From Falsirhodobacter sp051195255 (lineage in GTDB: Bacteria; Pseudomonadota; Alphaproteobacteria; Rhodobacterales; Rhodobacteraceae), in NCBI RefSeq assembly GCF_051195255.1, contig NZ_JBNJLK010000006.1, positions 113,420 to 177,419 of the forward strand: a stretch of 64,000 nucleotides of DNA, given 5' to 3'. A model generated the notes under the pieces. That model did not search any database, was not told the DNA's origin, and saw only the letters and a program-made list of their open reading frames with translations. Position numbers and translations under genes: made by a program. This document shows positions 36,152 through 44,984 of the stretch, in pieces. Position 1 is the first letter of the stretch. The number at the start of each line of letters is the position of its first letter.

Positions 36152-36169
36152 CTAGGGTCAATACATTCC
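36152..36169. repeat. Second CTAG, end of IS3 right repeat, and TTCC target duplication
   Basis: CTAG at 36152-36155 is the right copy of the IS5 target duplication. GGTCAATACA at 36156-36165 is the outer part of the IS3 inverted repeat. TTCC at 36166-36169 matches 34710-34713. Confidence 0.82.
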
Positions 36170-36208
36170 TTTATTTCCGATATAACGGAAATCACGCGAC
36201 TGTTTTTG

Positions 36209-36237
36209 GCCGGCCTCTGTCTGAGGCCGGCTTTCGT
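36209..36237 (+). terminator. Terminator hairpin between IS3 and the GH16/esterase gene
   Basis: A perfect 9-bp stem (GCCGGCCTC at 36209-36217, GAGGCCGGC at 36223-36231) with a TGTCT loop is followed by TTTCGTT. It would stop plus-strand transcripts coming from the IS and glycosyltransferase side. It also lies just past the stop of the convergent 1230-residue gene and might serve both. Confidence 0.72.
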
Positions 36238-36277
36238 TCTGATGCCTGATGGTTCGGAGTGGCCTGGAAACCTTACG

Positions 36278-39200
36278 TCAGAACAGGAAATCGTTGCGCG
36301 CAAGCGAGCCGATGTCTGTCACCAGGGCCTCGAAGTCGGCGATCCTGTCGCCGGTCACGTCCGCCCTCAGGAGGAGATCCTTGCCCGACCCGACCGTCCA
36401 GACCGAATGGGCCGCCGCAGTCGAGCCGGAGAAGCGGACGTCCTGATGGCCGGAGGCGGAGGCGTTTGCGTCGAAGGCCCGGAAGTCAAACGCGTCGATC
36501 CCCGAGACGAAGTCGTGCACGGTGTCACGGGCCGTACCGGGACGGCTTTCGGAGGCGGTGTTGAAGACGAAGTCGTGCACGGTGTCACGGGCCGTACCGG
36601 GACGGCTTTCGGAGGCGGTGTTGAAGACGAACGTGTCCTTCGACCGCTCGTCCCCGCCGAAGAGGATGTCCGTCCCGGCGCCGCCCGTCAGCGTGTCACG
36701 GCCGGCACCACCCGTCAGGACGTCATCGCCCCCGCGCCCGTCCAGAAGGTCGTCTCCGCCAAGGCCCGACAGGGTATTGCCCTGTCCATCTCCCTTCAGG
36801 GTGTCGCCATAGGCCGACCCCACGACGCTCTTGATGCCGGTCAGGATGTCGCGCTCCTGTCCGATCCCCGTCTCGTCAAGGGCCAGATGATCCCTGAACG
36901 CTTCAAGCCACAGATCCGCCATCTTCTCATAGCCTGCCTCGGTCGGGTGCATGCCGTTGTCGACCGAAAGGCTGGACATGTCGCTCACCTGGAGGGACGA
37001 CATGTCCACGAAGGCCACGTTGTGCCCCTGCTTGGCCAGGTTCTCGATCATCGGTCCCATGGCCTCGCTGTAGGCGTCCAGCTTGTCGGCCATCGACTGC
37101 GGATACTGCCCGACCCGAAGTGGCGTCAGCGATCCGACGAGGATGGTGGCCTCGGGCTTGTCGGCGCTGATGTTGGTCACAAGGGTCTGGAGGTCGGACA
37201 GCATCTGGCTGACGCTGTCCGTGAAGCTGTCATTGCCGCCTGCGATGAGCATGACGACATCCGGATCGGTGTTCTTCAGAACCTGATCATGAGTGGCGTT
37301 CAGCTGGTTGATCGTCCATCCGCGATGGCCCTGATGATCCGCGTCGATGCCGGAAGGTCCGTCCGAGAGCCCGCCCACCATGTTCACCTGGATGCCCTGA
37401 TCGACCAGATCGTTCCACAGGAACGTGCGATAGCCCCCGCTTTCGGTATTGCCCTTGTTCACGTAGCCTTCCGTCAAGGAGTCGCCGAAGGGCAGGATGT
37501 TGAGGACGCGGTAGCCCGCATCCGTCTCCAGGTCGGCGACGACCGCCCGGGCGGAGTCCGAGTAGTCGGCGGCCTTGCCGACGGGTGCCGGTGTCTCGAC
37601 CGAAGGCACCTCAACCGGAGGCGGTTCGACGACGGGCGGCGAAACGGGTGAAGGGCCGCCCTTGGCCACCAGCGAGAAGTCGTCCAGCAGGGCGCCCAGC
37701 CCGTCGCTGCTCTGGTGGCCGACTTCGCGGATGGTCAGCCGGTCGTCGCCGCCGGTGCCGATGACGTCCACGCGGAAGGTGCCCCAGGATGCGCCCGGCG
37801 TGGCGGTGGCCACGACCTTGTCGTTCCACACGACCTCCACCTGCTGGGTGGACAGGGACGCGCCCGGGCGGCCTTGCAGATCGAAGCTCAGCGTGTAGGT
37901 CTGGCGGGCGACCGTGTCGACGTCCTGGTAGAAGCCGTCGCGCGCGCCCACGAAGTCCAGCTCCGCATAGGTGTCACCCTGCGTGGCCTTCACGCCCTTC
38001 ATCCCGTTCCACAATTCGATCCCGCCGCCAGAAAGCGCCGTCCATCCCGACACCGATCCGAAGGTGGCGTATTTTCCAGCCGCGACGTGGGAGCTTTCAA
38101 ACGAGCCGTTCACCAGGAGGTTGGCGCCGGAGGGAGTAGGATTCACCTCGGGAGCCGGCGTCGGAGCGACGGTGGGAGGCCGTGCGGAAGCGTCGGCCCT
38201 GAGCCAGTCCAAGCGCTCGGCGAAATCCCCCATCCAGGCGTTCCGGTCTTCGGAAATGGACCCGGCCCCCACCTTTCCATACTGCGTGTAGGCCGGGTTG
38301 TCGGTGTAGTATCCCTTTGACACCTTGATGAATTCGCCGCCCCAGCTTTCTTTCGTCGGGTCGTCCAGATCACCGCTGAGGAAGCGCAGCACCGTCGGGC
38401 TGTCGCCCATCTTCACGCCCGCCTGGCCGTGGATCCTGACCGACAGGTCGGCGAACATGTCGCCCAGGGCCCCGTGACCGTCCGCATGCTTCTGGTGCCA
38501 GCCATTGATGTAATCGCCGCTTTCGCCGCTTTTCCACATGCCGAAATAGCTGGACTGGTTGTCCACCCACATGTCCAGCTTGCCCTTGAAGTTCGCGGCG
38601 ATGTAGTCGTAGGCGGCGTCGTCCTGCGTGTTGATGGTGAACAGGCGGATATGGGGCGCGATGTCCGGCGCATCATGCAGGGCCTGCGCGATGTCCGTTT
38701 CCCCACCCCATACGAGGACGCTCAGCTTTTCCCCGGCCGCCGCGGCGTCCCGGGCCTGTTCCACGATGGCACGGGAGCCGTCGGTCGGACGTGAGAAGCC
38801 CTGCGAGGGTGCGACTTCCGTGGCACCCTGCCATGACACCGCCCGCAGTTCCGCGGCCGTCTTGAAGTCGTCGCTGTGCGCCTGAAGCTTCGCCTGATCC
38901 TTTTCGTAGACGTCGAGGATCGTCTTCACGTCCTTGACCAAGCCGTCCTGGATCCCCCATTTCGAGGCCGTCGCCGAGATGCCGACGATGTCCATCTTGT
39001 CCTGATACATCAACGCGTGGATCAGCGATTGGGCGTCGTCCAGTTCGGCCGAGTTCAGCCGGAGATCCGTGGAAATGAAGACGCGCGGCGGGGAAGATGC
39101 GTCCTCCCCGGCATCCGGTGCGACATCCGGCGGGGTGGGCGCGACAGGTGCGACCTCCGGATCCACATCATCCGATGTGTCAGTGTCGTCGCCTGGAAGG

Positions 39201-39970
39201 CCGACATCCCCATCGCCCGCCGATACGTGGTTGCTGTCGAATTCGCCCGGCCGGATCTCGGCGTCCGAAACCCTAGCCACCAAGGGTTCGTCGAGGCCTT
39301 TCCACTGGCCGGCCCAGGCCTCCTGTCCCTTGTCCACAGCCCAGAGGTCCACGAAGCTGTTCATGGGGCCGATCTGCCACACATCCCCCTGCATGTCCTT
39401 GGCGCTGAACACGCCGACGACCTTGCCGTCGATGTAGAAGGTCGCGTCCTTCTCGGTAACGGTCACCTCGTAGGTGTGCAGCCCCTTCGCCGCATCGAAG
39501 CCCAGGTCGATGATCGCCCGTCCGCGTGCCGCTTCATCAAGGACGACATGTCTTCCCTGGGCATCCTCCATGTGGATGTTGAGCTGGACCTTCGTCGTGT
39601 CCGCTCCCACGAACTCAAAGTCGAACTCCACCCATGGCTGGTTTTTCCAGTCCTTCGTATAGGTGAACATCCCGAACACCGCGCCCGACACCATGTCCGG
39701 GGCCTGTGCCGTCCAGCCCCAGGTGCCCGTGGTGGCCGAATTGGTATTTTGAATCTCGCCTCCGGCAACGGAGCGTCCGGATCCGTTGCCGGATGAAAGC
39801 ACCAGTTCAACCTGTCCATCCGCCGCAATGCGGGCGTTGTTCGCGGACCATTTGGTGAGGGTCGACTGACCGGCATTCCAATCCGACACCAGCCAGCTGT
39901 CGGTCGAATGCGGTTGCCCGGATCGATGAAGATCAAGCGACGAGGCTTTCGAAGGAGCGATGTTCGTCAT
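36278..39970 (-). CDS. Multidomain RTX enzyme: GH16, DUF1593, carbohydrate-binding-like, GDSL esterase
   Basis: 1230 residues, ATG 39970 with GAGG nearby. Residues ~20-235: GH16 glucanase-like domain with the catalytic signature EFDFE (E115, D117, E119). 296-575: DUF1593/nucleoside-hydrolase-like (RVFISTDLRLNSAELDDAQS). 615-770: jelly-roll, carbohydrate-binding-like (NLLVNGSFESSHV). 820-1030: SGNH/GDSL esterase with FGDSLTEG (S831), GGND (911-914) and DNGMH (D1004, H1008). 1050-1110: RTX nonapeptides. There is no signal peptide and the C-terminal RTX suggests type I export. Proline-rich linkers separate the domains. It probably cleaves and deacylates the polysaccharide made by neighbouring genes, as ExsH-like glycanases do in rhizobia (inference). 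It contains a duplicated 20-residue segment. Confidence 0.85.
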   Translation of the reverse strand: MTNIAPSKASSLDLHRSGQPHSTDSWLVSDWNAGQSTLTKWSANNARIAADGQVELVLSSGNGSGRSVAGGEIQNTNSATTGTWGWTAQAPDMVSGAVFGMFTYTKDWKNQPWVEFDFEFVGADTTKVQLNIHMEDAQGRHVVLDEAARGRAIIDLGFDAAKGLHTYEVTVTEKDATFYIDGKVVGVFSAKDMQGDVWQIGPMNSFVDLWAVDKGQEAWAGQWKGLDEPLVARVSDAEIRPGEFDSNHVSAGDGDVGLPGDDTDTSDDVDPEVAPVAPTPPDVAPDAGEDASSPPRVFISTDLRLNSAELDDAQSLIHALMYQDKMDIVGISATASKWGIQDGLVKDVKTILDVYEKDQAKLQAHSDDFKTAAELRAVSWQGATEVAPSQGFSRPTDGSRAIVEQARDAAAAGEKLSVLVWGGETDIAQALHDAPDIAPHIRLFTINTQDDAAYDYIAANFKGKLDMWVDNQSSYFGMWKSGESGDYINGWHQKHADGHGALGDMFADLSVRIHGQAGVKMGDSPTVLRFLSGDLDDPTKESWGGEFIKVSKGYYTDNPAYTQYGKVGAGSISEDRNAWMGDFAERLDWLRADASARPPTVAPTPAPEVNPTPSGANLLVNGSFESSHVAAGKYATFGSVSGWTALSGGGIELWNGMKGVKATQGDTYAELDFVGARDGFYQDVDTVARQTYTLSFDLQGRPGASLSTQQVEVVWNDKVVATATPGASWGTFRVDVIGTGGDDRLTIREVGHQSSDGLGALLDDFSLVAKGGPSPVSPPVVEPPPVEVPSVETPAPVGKAADYSDSARAVVADLETDAGYRVLNILPFGDSLTEGYVNKGNTESGGYRTFLWNDLVDQGIQVNMVGGLSDGPSGIDADHQGHRGWTINQLNATHDQVLKNTDPDVVMLIAGGNDSFTDSVSQMLSDLQTLVTNISADKPEATILVGSLTPLRVGQYPQSMADKLDAYSEAMGPMIENLAKQGHNVAFVDMSSLQVSDMSSLSVDNGMHPTEAGYEKMADLWLEAFRDHLALDETGIGQERDILTGIKSVVGSAYGDTLKGDGQGNTLSGLGGDDLLDGRGGDDVLTGGAGRDTLTGGAGTDILFGGDERSKDTFVFNTASESRPGTARDTVHDFVFNTASESRPGTARDTVHDFVSGIDAFDFRAFDANASASGHQDVRFSGSTAAAHSVWTVGSGKDLLLRADVTGDRIADFEALVTDIGSLARNDFLF
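36506..36625 (-). repeat. Perfect 60-bp tandem duplication in the GH16/esterase gene
   Basis: The 60 bp at 36506-36565 are repeated without change at 36566-36625. This is in frame and duplicates the 20 residues FVFNTASESRPGTARDTVHD within the C-terminal RTX/secretion region. Perfect identity points to a recent event or a sequence/assembly slip. Confidence 0.92.
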
Positions 39971-40480
39971 GGCACGTACCTCAATTTCTCACTGGCTGGC
40001 AGGGCTGCCAAACGAGGCGCAGGCCGACCAGATTTCGGCGGCGGATATACAATCCAACAAATCGAAAAGACAACCCTAGGTTGCATCACAAACCTGCGAA
40101 CACGTTGCTCGCGTTTGATTGGCAGAAGCTTGCAAGATTGTAAGGACGCCATATGGAACGTCCTTCCGCACCGGCCCAACCAGCCGCCATGCTGCCTCAT
40201 GCTTCGTCAGATGGACACGCGGCGTGTTGGCGCACGTGCTTGTTTCAGCAAAACCTCGGGTGAGAAGCCGATGTGGCCGTTCAGCGCACGAGTGTTCTCT
40301 GATGCCGTTGCAAGATTGGAACATCATTTGCAGAGAGATGAACGTGTTTCACGTTCAGCGGACGCAGGGGGCCTTCCGGCCCTGGGCGTTTTTCCTTGCC
40401 GTGGATGCCGGGAACCGTTTCATGGGCGGGCATCAATCTGTCGCCAGCGATCAGGATCCGTCACCGGCTGCTCGACGGCT
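39971..40480. promoter_or_regulatory. Intergenic region upstream of the GH16/esterase gene
   Basis: 510 bp with no convincing gene; a 144-codon frame at 40119-40553 runs antisense into the GGDEF/EAL gene and lacks family features. Possible sites: AAGGACG/CGTCCTT arms at 40142-40148 and 40159-40165 around CCATATGG; and AACGTG-TTT-CACGTT at 40341-40355. The promoter of the minus-strand 1230-residue gene should lie in the AT-richer part near 40030-40140. Confidence 0.45.
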
Positions 40481-43381
40481 TTACCGCTTCGCGCCGTCCC
40501 ACGAGGAAACGAAGTCGCACACATCGCTCGCGGCCATGGGATGGCCAAAGTAGAACCCCTGCGCGGCGGTGCAGCCCTGCTGGCGCAGGAGCGCGGCTTG
40601 TCCTGCGGTTTCCACGCCTTCGGCAACCACAAGGATTCCAAGGTTCTGACCAAGACCCAGCAGGACCTTGACGACGGCGGCGTCGCTGGCGTCCCTTTCC
40701 AGGCCGCCTATGAAGGACCGGTCGATCTTGAGGACGTTCACCGGGAACTGCTTGAGGTGCGACAGGGACGCATAGCCGGTGCCGAAGTCATCGAGCGCCA
40801 CGGTTACCCCGGCCGCGCTGAGCGTGAAGAGGGCCCGCTTCACGAACTCGGACCCGTCGCCGAGAAACACGCCTTCCGTGACCTCGATCTCGAGACAATG
40901 CGTCGGAATGCCTGCCACCCTCAGCTTTGCAAGCACCCGCTCGGCATAATCGTCGCGCCGGAACTCGCTCGAGGAGGCGTTGACGGCGATCCGCCCGACC
41001 TCCGTGCCGCTGTCCAACCAGCCGCGGAGGTGCCGGAACACGCAGGATTGGATGCGTTCGCCGATGGCGATCCCCAAGTCGGTGTTGTCGAAGGCCGGAG
41101 CGATCGTTTCCGGCGACTGGAGGCCCTTGCGGGGGTCGTTCCAGCGCAGCAGGGCCTCGAAGCCGATCAACTTCCCCGAGCGCAAATCGACCTTGGGCTG
41201 GTAATGAGGAACGATCCAGTCAAAGGCGATGGCTTGTTCCGCCGCCTCAAGCGCTGATGCAAGCTTCTGCAGATCCTTTTGCATCGAGGGCCGGAACATC
41301 GTGAAGACACCCCGCCCGGCCGCTTTGCTGGCATAAAGCGCGAGATCGGCCTGTTTTCGCAGCTCCTCCGGTGTCACGGCCAACCCGGGCTTCGTGATCG
41401 CTCCGCCGATGCTGGTGTGGCAGTCGAGAACATCGTCATGAAGAAAAAGCGGCTCGTACATCCGGTCGACGATGGCCTTGGCCAAGGCGGAGATGTCGCG
41501 TTCGCTCCTGACGTCGGGCAGGACCACCGCGAATTCGTCCCCGCCCAGTCGGGCGATCTGCCCGCGATCCCCCACGACCTGACGCAAACGTTCGGCGAAG
41601 CCCTTCAGGCAAACGTCGCCCACGTCATGGCCGAACCTGTCGTTGATCTGCTTGAAGTGATCGACATCCATGGCCAGCAGCCCGACCAGACACCCCGCCG
41701 CGGCACATTCCTCCAAAGCCTTCCCGATCTGCTCCTGAAACAGCCTGCGGTTGGCGAGGCCGGTCAGCTCATCGTGGTAAGCTGCCCACAGCAAGCGTTC
41801 TTCCACATCCTTCCGATGGGTGATGTCCCGGGCGATGCCGATGACACCTATGATGGCTTCGTCCTGGCGCCAAGGCACCTTGACGGTGTGATAGTAGCGG
41901 CGGGTACCTTTTTCGGTGACATACTCCTCGATGCTCAATGTCTGGCCCGTTGCCAGCACCTCCTGGTCATCCCGCACGTATTTGTCGGCAATGTGGGCCG
42001 ATGACAGATCATAATCCGTCTTGCCCAGAACTGCCGCGCCGCCGAACTTCTTGTTGGCCGCCCGGTAGCGCCCGTTGACGTCCTTGACGAAGATCAGGTC
42101 GTCGGCGCTGTCGATGACGTCCTGCAAAAGATCGTTGGCTTTACGGGCGCGCTCTTCGGCCAGCGTGTGACGGGTGATATCCTCCGCGACCGTGACGGTC
42201 CCGGTGATGTCTCCCGCCTCGTTCCGGACGTAGGACATGTTGATATTGCACCAGATGATCGAGCCGTCCGTCCGGACATATCGCGTTTCCAGCTGGAGCG
42301 GCTCGCCCGTCTGTTCGTGTTCCTGCAGCTGCGCCGTTTGCCGTTCGATGTCCCGGGGATGAACAAACCGGATGGGCAATATCCCTTCAAGTTCGTCCTG
42401 GGTTCGGCCCAGGATATCCAGATATCTCTGGTTGACCATCACCACCCGATTGTGCCGATCCTGATGCAGGAGGCCGATGGAGGTCTGGTTGAACACGGTC
42501 TGGAGTTGCCGTTCACGCTCCAGCAGGGCGAGGGTATCCTGCTTGTGACTGTGGATGTCCTCGGACGTGCCGTACCAACGGGAAATTCGACCCAAGCTGT
42601 CTCGTTGAGCCTGGCCCCGTGCCCTGAACCAGCGATAGCTCCCGTCGCGGATACGAACGCGATACTCGTGGTCGAAGGGCGCCCCGGTCGCCACGCAATG
42701 GCTCCAGACCTTCGACGTCGTCCCCACATCCTCCGGATGCAAGGCCTTGGCCCATCCCTCACCACGGGCCTCCTCGCGTGACATGCCCGTTATCTCGCAC
42801 CAGCGTTCCGAGAATTCGATGATGTTCCCCTGGGCATCCGCAACCCACGGGATCTGGGGGTTCAGTTCCATCGAATTCCGATAATGCTCTTCGCTTTCCC
42901 GAAGGGCTCTTTCCGTTTGCCGGCTTTCCGTGACGTCAAGGGCCGACACAACCAGAAGAGGCTCATCCCCCTCAGGCCCTTGGCGGGTGAGGAGACGCTT
43001 GTGGATCCGCATGAGACGGGCGCTGCCGTCCACCGTCACGACCTCATCGACCACGCGTTCGCGCCCCGTGGCAAACACATGCTCATCATCGGCCGCTGAC
43101 ATGAGCGCCTGATCCTCGGGTTCGAAATCGGCGATGGAGCGGCCCAGCAGCTCGTCGCGGCTATGTTTCAGAAGGGCACACATCGCGCTGTTCACCAGCA
43201 GAAACCGGTGCGCGCGATCCTTGGCCGCCAAAGGCTGCGACACGTCATTCAGCAGACGTTCCAGCACCTCCATCGAAAGGGATGGTGGCGATGCTTCGGG
43301 AATGGAAACGGTCTTGTCATGCGAGCCTGAGCCGTTGGGTGCCATCTCGTGCGATCCCGTGCTGATCGGTGGACGTTTCAT
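40481..43381 (-). CDS. PAS4-GGDEF-EAL cyclic-di-GMP signalling protein
   Basis: 966 residues, no membrane segment seen, so probably cytoplasmic. Four PAS domains at about 38-155, 165-285, 290-410 and 415-528; the third is typical PAS_3/PAC (TRYVRTDGSIIWCNINMSYV). GGDEF domain ~530-690 with intact GGDEF at 613-617 but no RxxD inhibitory site just upstream. EAL domain ~715-960 with FEALLRW (E742), DDFGTGY (864-870) and EGVE (921-924), so both activities look possible. Cyclic di-GMP controls exopolysaccharide output in many proteobacteria; its place beside the cluster suggests that role here. Transcribed alone. Confidence 0.92.
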   Translation of the reverse strand: MKRPPISTGSHEMAPNGSGSHDKTVSIPEASPPSLSMEVLERLLNDVSQPLAAKDRAHRFLLVNSAMCALLKHSRDELLGRSIADFEPEDQALMSAADDEHVFATGRERVVDEVVTVDGSARLMRIHKRLLTRQGPEGDEPLLVVSALDVTESRQTERALRESEEHYRNSMELNPQIPWVADAQGNIIEFSERWCEITGMSREEARGEGWAKALHPEDVGTTSKVWSHCVATGAPFDHEYRVRIRDGSYRWFRARGQAQRDSLGRISRWYGTSEDIHSHKQDTLALLERERQLQTVFNQTSIGLLHQDRHNRVVMVNQRYLDILGRTQDELEGILPIRFVHPRDIERQTAQLQEHEQTGEPLQLETRYVRTDGSIIWCNINMSYVRNEAGDITGTVTVAEDITRHTLAEERARKANDLLQDVIDSADDLIFVKDVNGRYRAANKKFGGAAVLGKTDYDLSSAHIADKYVRDDQEVLATGQTLSIEEYVTEKGTRRYYHTVKVPWRQDEAIIGVIGIARDITHRKDVEERLLWAAYHDELTGLANRRLFQEQIGKALEECAAAGCLVGLLAMDVDHFKQINDRFGHDVGDVCLKGFAERLRQVVGDRGQIARLGGDEFAVVLPDVRSERDISALAKAIVDRMYEPLFLHDDVLDCHTSIGGAITKPGLAVTPEELRKQADLALYASKAAGRGVFTMFRPSMQKDLQKLASALEAAEQAIAFDWIVPHYQPKVDLRSGKLIGFEALLRWNDPRKGLQSPETIAPAFDNTDLGIAIGERIQSCVFRHLRGWLDSGTEVGRIAVNASSSEFRRDDYAERVLAKLRVAGIPTHCLEIEVTEGVFLGDGSEFVKRALFTLSAAGVTVALDDFGTGYASLSHLKQFPVNVLKIDRSFIGGLERDASDAAVVKVLLGLGQNLGILVVAEGVETAGQAALLRQQGCTAAQGFYFGHPMAASDVCDFVSSWDGAKR

Positions 43382-43817
43382 CCTGAAGCCAAGTTACAGA
43401 TCAATCGTGCAATCAGGAAGCGTATTCGATCTTCCTTGAAATCATGACGCAGCGGCGAATAAGGGGCCGAAGGCTGGCGCAGACGGCACGCCCTTTTGGC
43501 AGTTCCGGCACGAAGACATCCAGCGTGGCACCTGCCGCAGATCATGGGACACGACAAGCCACATGGGCACACGCGCCACCACGATGACAGCCAGCACCAA
43601 CCTGGGCGATCGTCGCGAAGGCAAGATGCCACATGGAATCATGCGGGCCAGCGAGGTTCGTGGAAGACCAGAGGACGCAGCTTGATGCTGCGGGCTGCGC
43701 AAACGCCCGTCTTGGTGGAACATGGGGGTCGGGCCGGGGTTGACCCGCACAATGCAATGAATGGCGATGCCCCACGATTTGGCGGGGCCTTGTATCACAC
43801 ACATGAAGGGTGACATC
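43382..43817. other. Divergent intergenic region
   Basis: 436 bp between the minus-strand GGDEF/EAL gene and the plus-strand YidB-like gene. No gene is supported. A TTGACC hexamer at ~43739 could be a -35 element for the YidB-like gene, but the matching -10 is poor. No repeats seen. Confidence 0.4.
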
Positions 43818-44297
43818 ATGGGTTTGCTTGATCAAGTGCTGGGCGGGGTGATGAATTCCCGCGGAATGGGGGGGCAGACCGGCTCCAGCTCCTCCCCGCT
43901 GCTGCCGATCCTCATGGCGCTGCTGTCCAACCGGGGCGGGCAAGGTGGCGGGCTGGGCGGGTTGCTGGGCGGCATGGCCGGTGGTGGCGGACAGTTTGGC
44001 GGAGGAGCGCAAGGCGCCGGCCTGAATGGCGGCCTCGGCGGCCTAATTGACATGTTCACGCAAGCGGGACACGGGGACGCGGCCCGCTCCTGGGTTTCGT
44101 CCGGGCAGAACCAGCCCATCGGGCCACATGAGGTCGAGACGGCTTTCGGCGGGCAGACCATCGACCGTCTTTCCCAGCAGACCGGCCTTCAACGCGGGGA
44201 CTTGCTGTCCCAGCTGTCCGCCATCCTGCCCGAAGCGGTCGACAAGCTTACACCGAACGGCCGTCTGCCGGACGAGCACGAAACGCGCCACTGGTAA
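43818..44297 (+). CDS. YidB-family (DUF937) protein
   Basis: 159 residues from ATG 43818 (GAAGGGTG upstream); ATG 43803 is an alternative. It begins MGLLDQVLGGVMNS, has a long glycine-rich middle (GGLGGLLGGMAGGGGQFGGG), and ends with IGPHEVETAFGGQTIDRLSQ and LLSQLSAILPEAVDKLTPNG, the conserved YidB/DUF937 region. Function of the family is not settled. It stands alone, followed by a probable terminator. Confidence 0.88.
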   Translation: MGLLDQVLGGVMNSRGMGGQTGSSSSPLLPILMALLSNRGGQGGGLGGLLGGMAGGGGQFGGGAQGAGLNGGLGGLIDMFTQAGHGDAARSWVSSGQNQPIGPHEVETAFGGQTIDRLSQQTGLQRGDLLSQLSAILPEAVDKLTPNGRLPDEHETRHW

Positions 44298-44311
44298 GGC
44301 GAAGTCCGAAT

Positions 44312-44348
44312 TGGCGGGGACACAAAGGCAATTGCCAGCGTCCCGCCA
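44312..44348 (+). terminator. Probable terminator after the YidB-like gene
   Basis: TGGCGGG (44312-44318) pairs with CCCGCCA (44342-44348); the stem can extend by a wobble pair. The loop is long (23 nt) and no T-run follows, so this is a moderate call. Confidence 0.4.
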
Positions 44349-44387
44349 GTTCAGGTTATCGGTAAGGGCCTTTTCAAGAACGCTTCT

Positions 44388-44903
44388 TCACACGGAAGAT
44401 GAGGATGCTGCGGCCTTGAGCAGCCTCGCGACGGTGCCTCCGCCCTGATGGGCGGCGGTCACCAAGGCTGCGGATCCGAAACGGGCATCCGACGTGATCT
44501 CCCGCCCGGCCCAGGTGGGCAGCACCAGCGGATGGTCTTCCCTCAGAAGCTCCACATCTGCGGTGACGAAACCGGCGAGGGGCCCGAGATATTCGTCGAC
44601 CTGCCAGACGAGGCCGGCCACCTCGACGTCATGGCGGTTCTTTTCGATCGCCGGTGCTGTCGAAAAGTCCGCGATCATCGCGCGGGCATGCTGGTCGTCC
44701 AGCGGAATATGGTATTCGCTCCGCTTGCACCCGCTGCGCTGCCCCTTGAAGGTGAGCATGGCCTCGCCCTCGCAGATGCGGATCCGGGCCTTGCCCAGTT
44801 CGAACTTCGCGATCAGATGGTCCGTGATGTGCCATGTCTTGCGAACACCCGCACGCCACGTTCCGGATGTGATCAGAAACTTCCTTTCGATTTCCACAAG
44901 CAT
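44388..44903 (-). CDS. CYTH-domain protein (predicted triphosphatase)
   Basis: 171 residues; AGGAAC upstream of the ATG. EIERKFL at 4-10 is the CYTH signature. Alternating charged beta strands follow (ARIRICEGEAMLTFKGQRSG, EVEVAG-like DVEVAGLVWQVDEY), consistent with the tunnel fold that binds triphosphates and divalent metal. Family members hydrolyse inorganic or thiamine triphosphate; the substrate here is not known. The C-terminal tail TVARLLKAAASSSSV is unrelated to the fold. It is 81 bp downstream of the YsnF-like gene on the same strand. Confidence 0.87.
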   Translation of the reverse strand: MLVEIERKFLITSGTWRAGVRKTWHITDHLIAKFELGKARIRICEGEAMLTFKGQRSGCKRSEYHIPLDDQHARAMIADFSTAPAIEKNRHDVEVAGLVWQVDEYLGPLAGFVTADVELLREDHPLVLPTWAGREITSDARFGSAALVTAAHQGGGTVARLLKAAASSSSV

Positions 44904-44984
44904 GATGGTTCCTGAAGCTGTGCACTCGACGTGAGCAAGGAAAAGGGCCGGATGAACCGGCCCTCGGCAGATGTTGCGGATTGT

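Larger units (their letters stand above)
34714..36165 (+). mobile_element. IS3-family insertion sequence, interrupted by an IS5-family remnant
   Basis: 27-bp terminal repeats run TGTATTGACCC...TGCTCA: left 34714-34740, right split as 35890-35906 and 36156-36165. Once the nested insert is removed the two ends agree at 22 of 27 positions. A 4-bp target duplication TTCC flanks the element (34710-34713, 36166-36169). It encodes OrfA and a frameshifted OrfB. Without the insert it would be about 1.2 kb, normal for an IS3 element. It sits between the last glycosyltransferase gene and the GH16/esterase gene. Confidence 0.88.

Noticed and set aside
36128..37651. 507-codon plus-strand frame
   Set aside because: Antisense to the C-terminal part of the GH16/esterase gene and covers the terminator; no domain likeness.
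40119..40553. 144-codon frame in the gap before the GH16/esterase gene
   Set aside because: Runs antisense into the EAL domain; unusual composition, no ribosome site.
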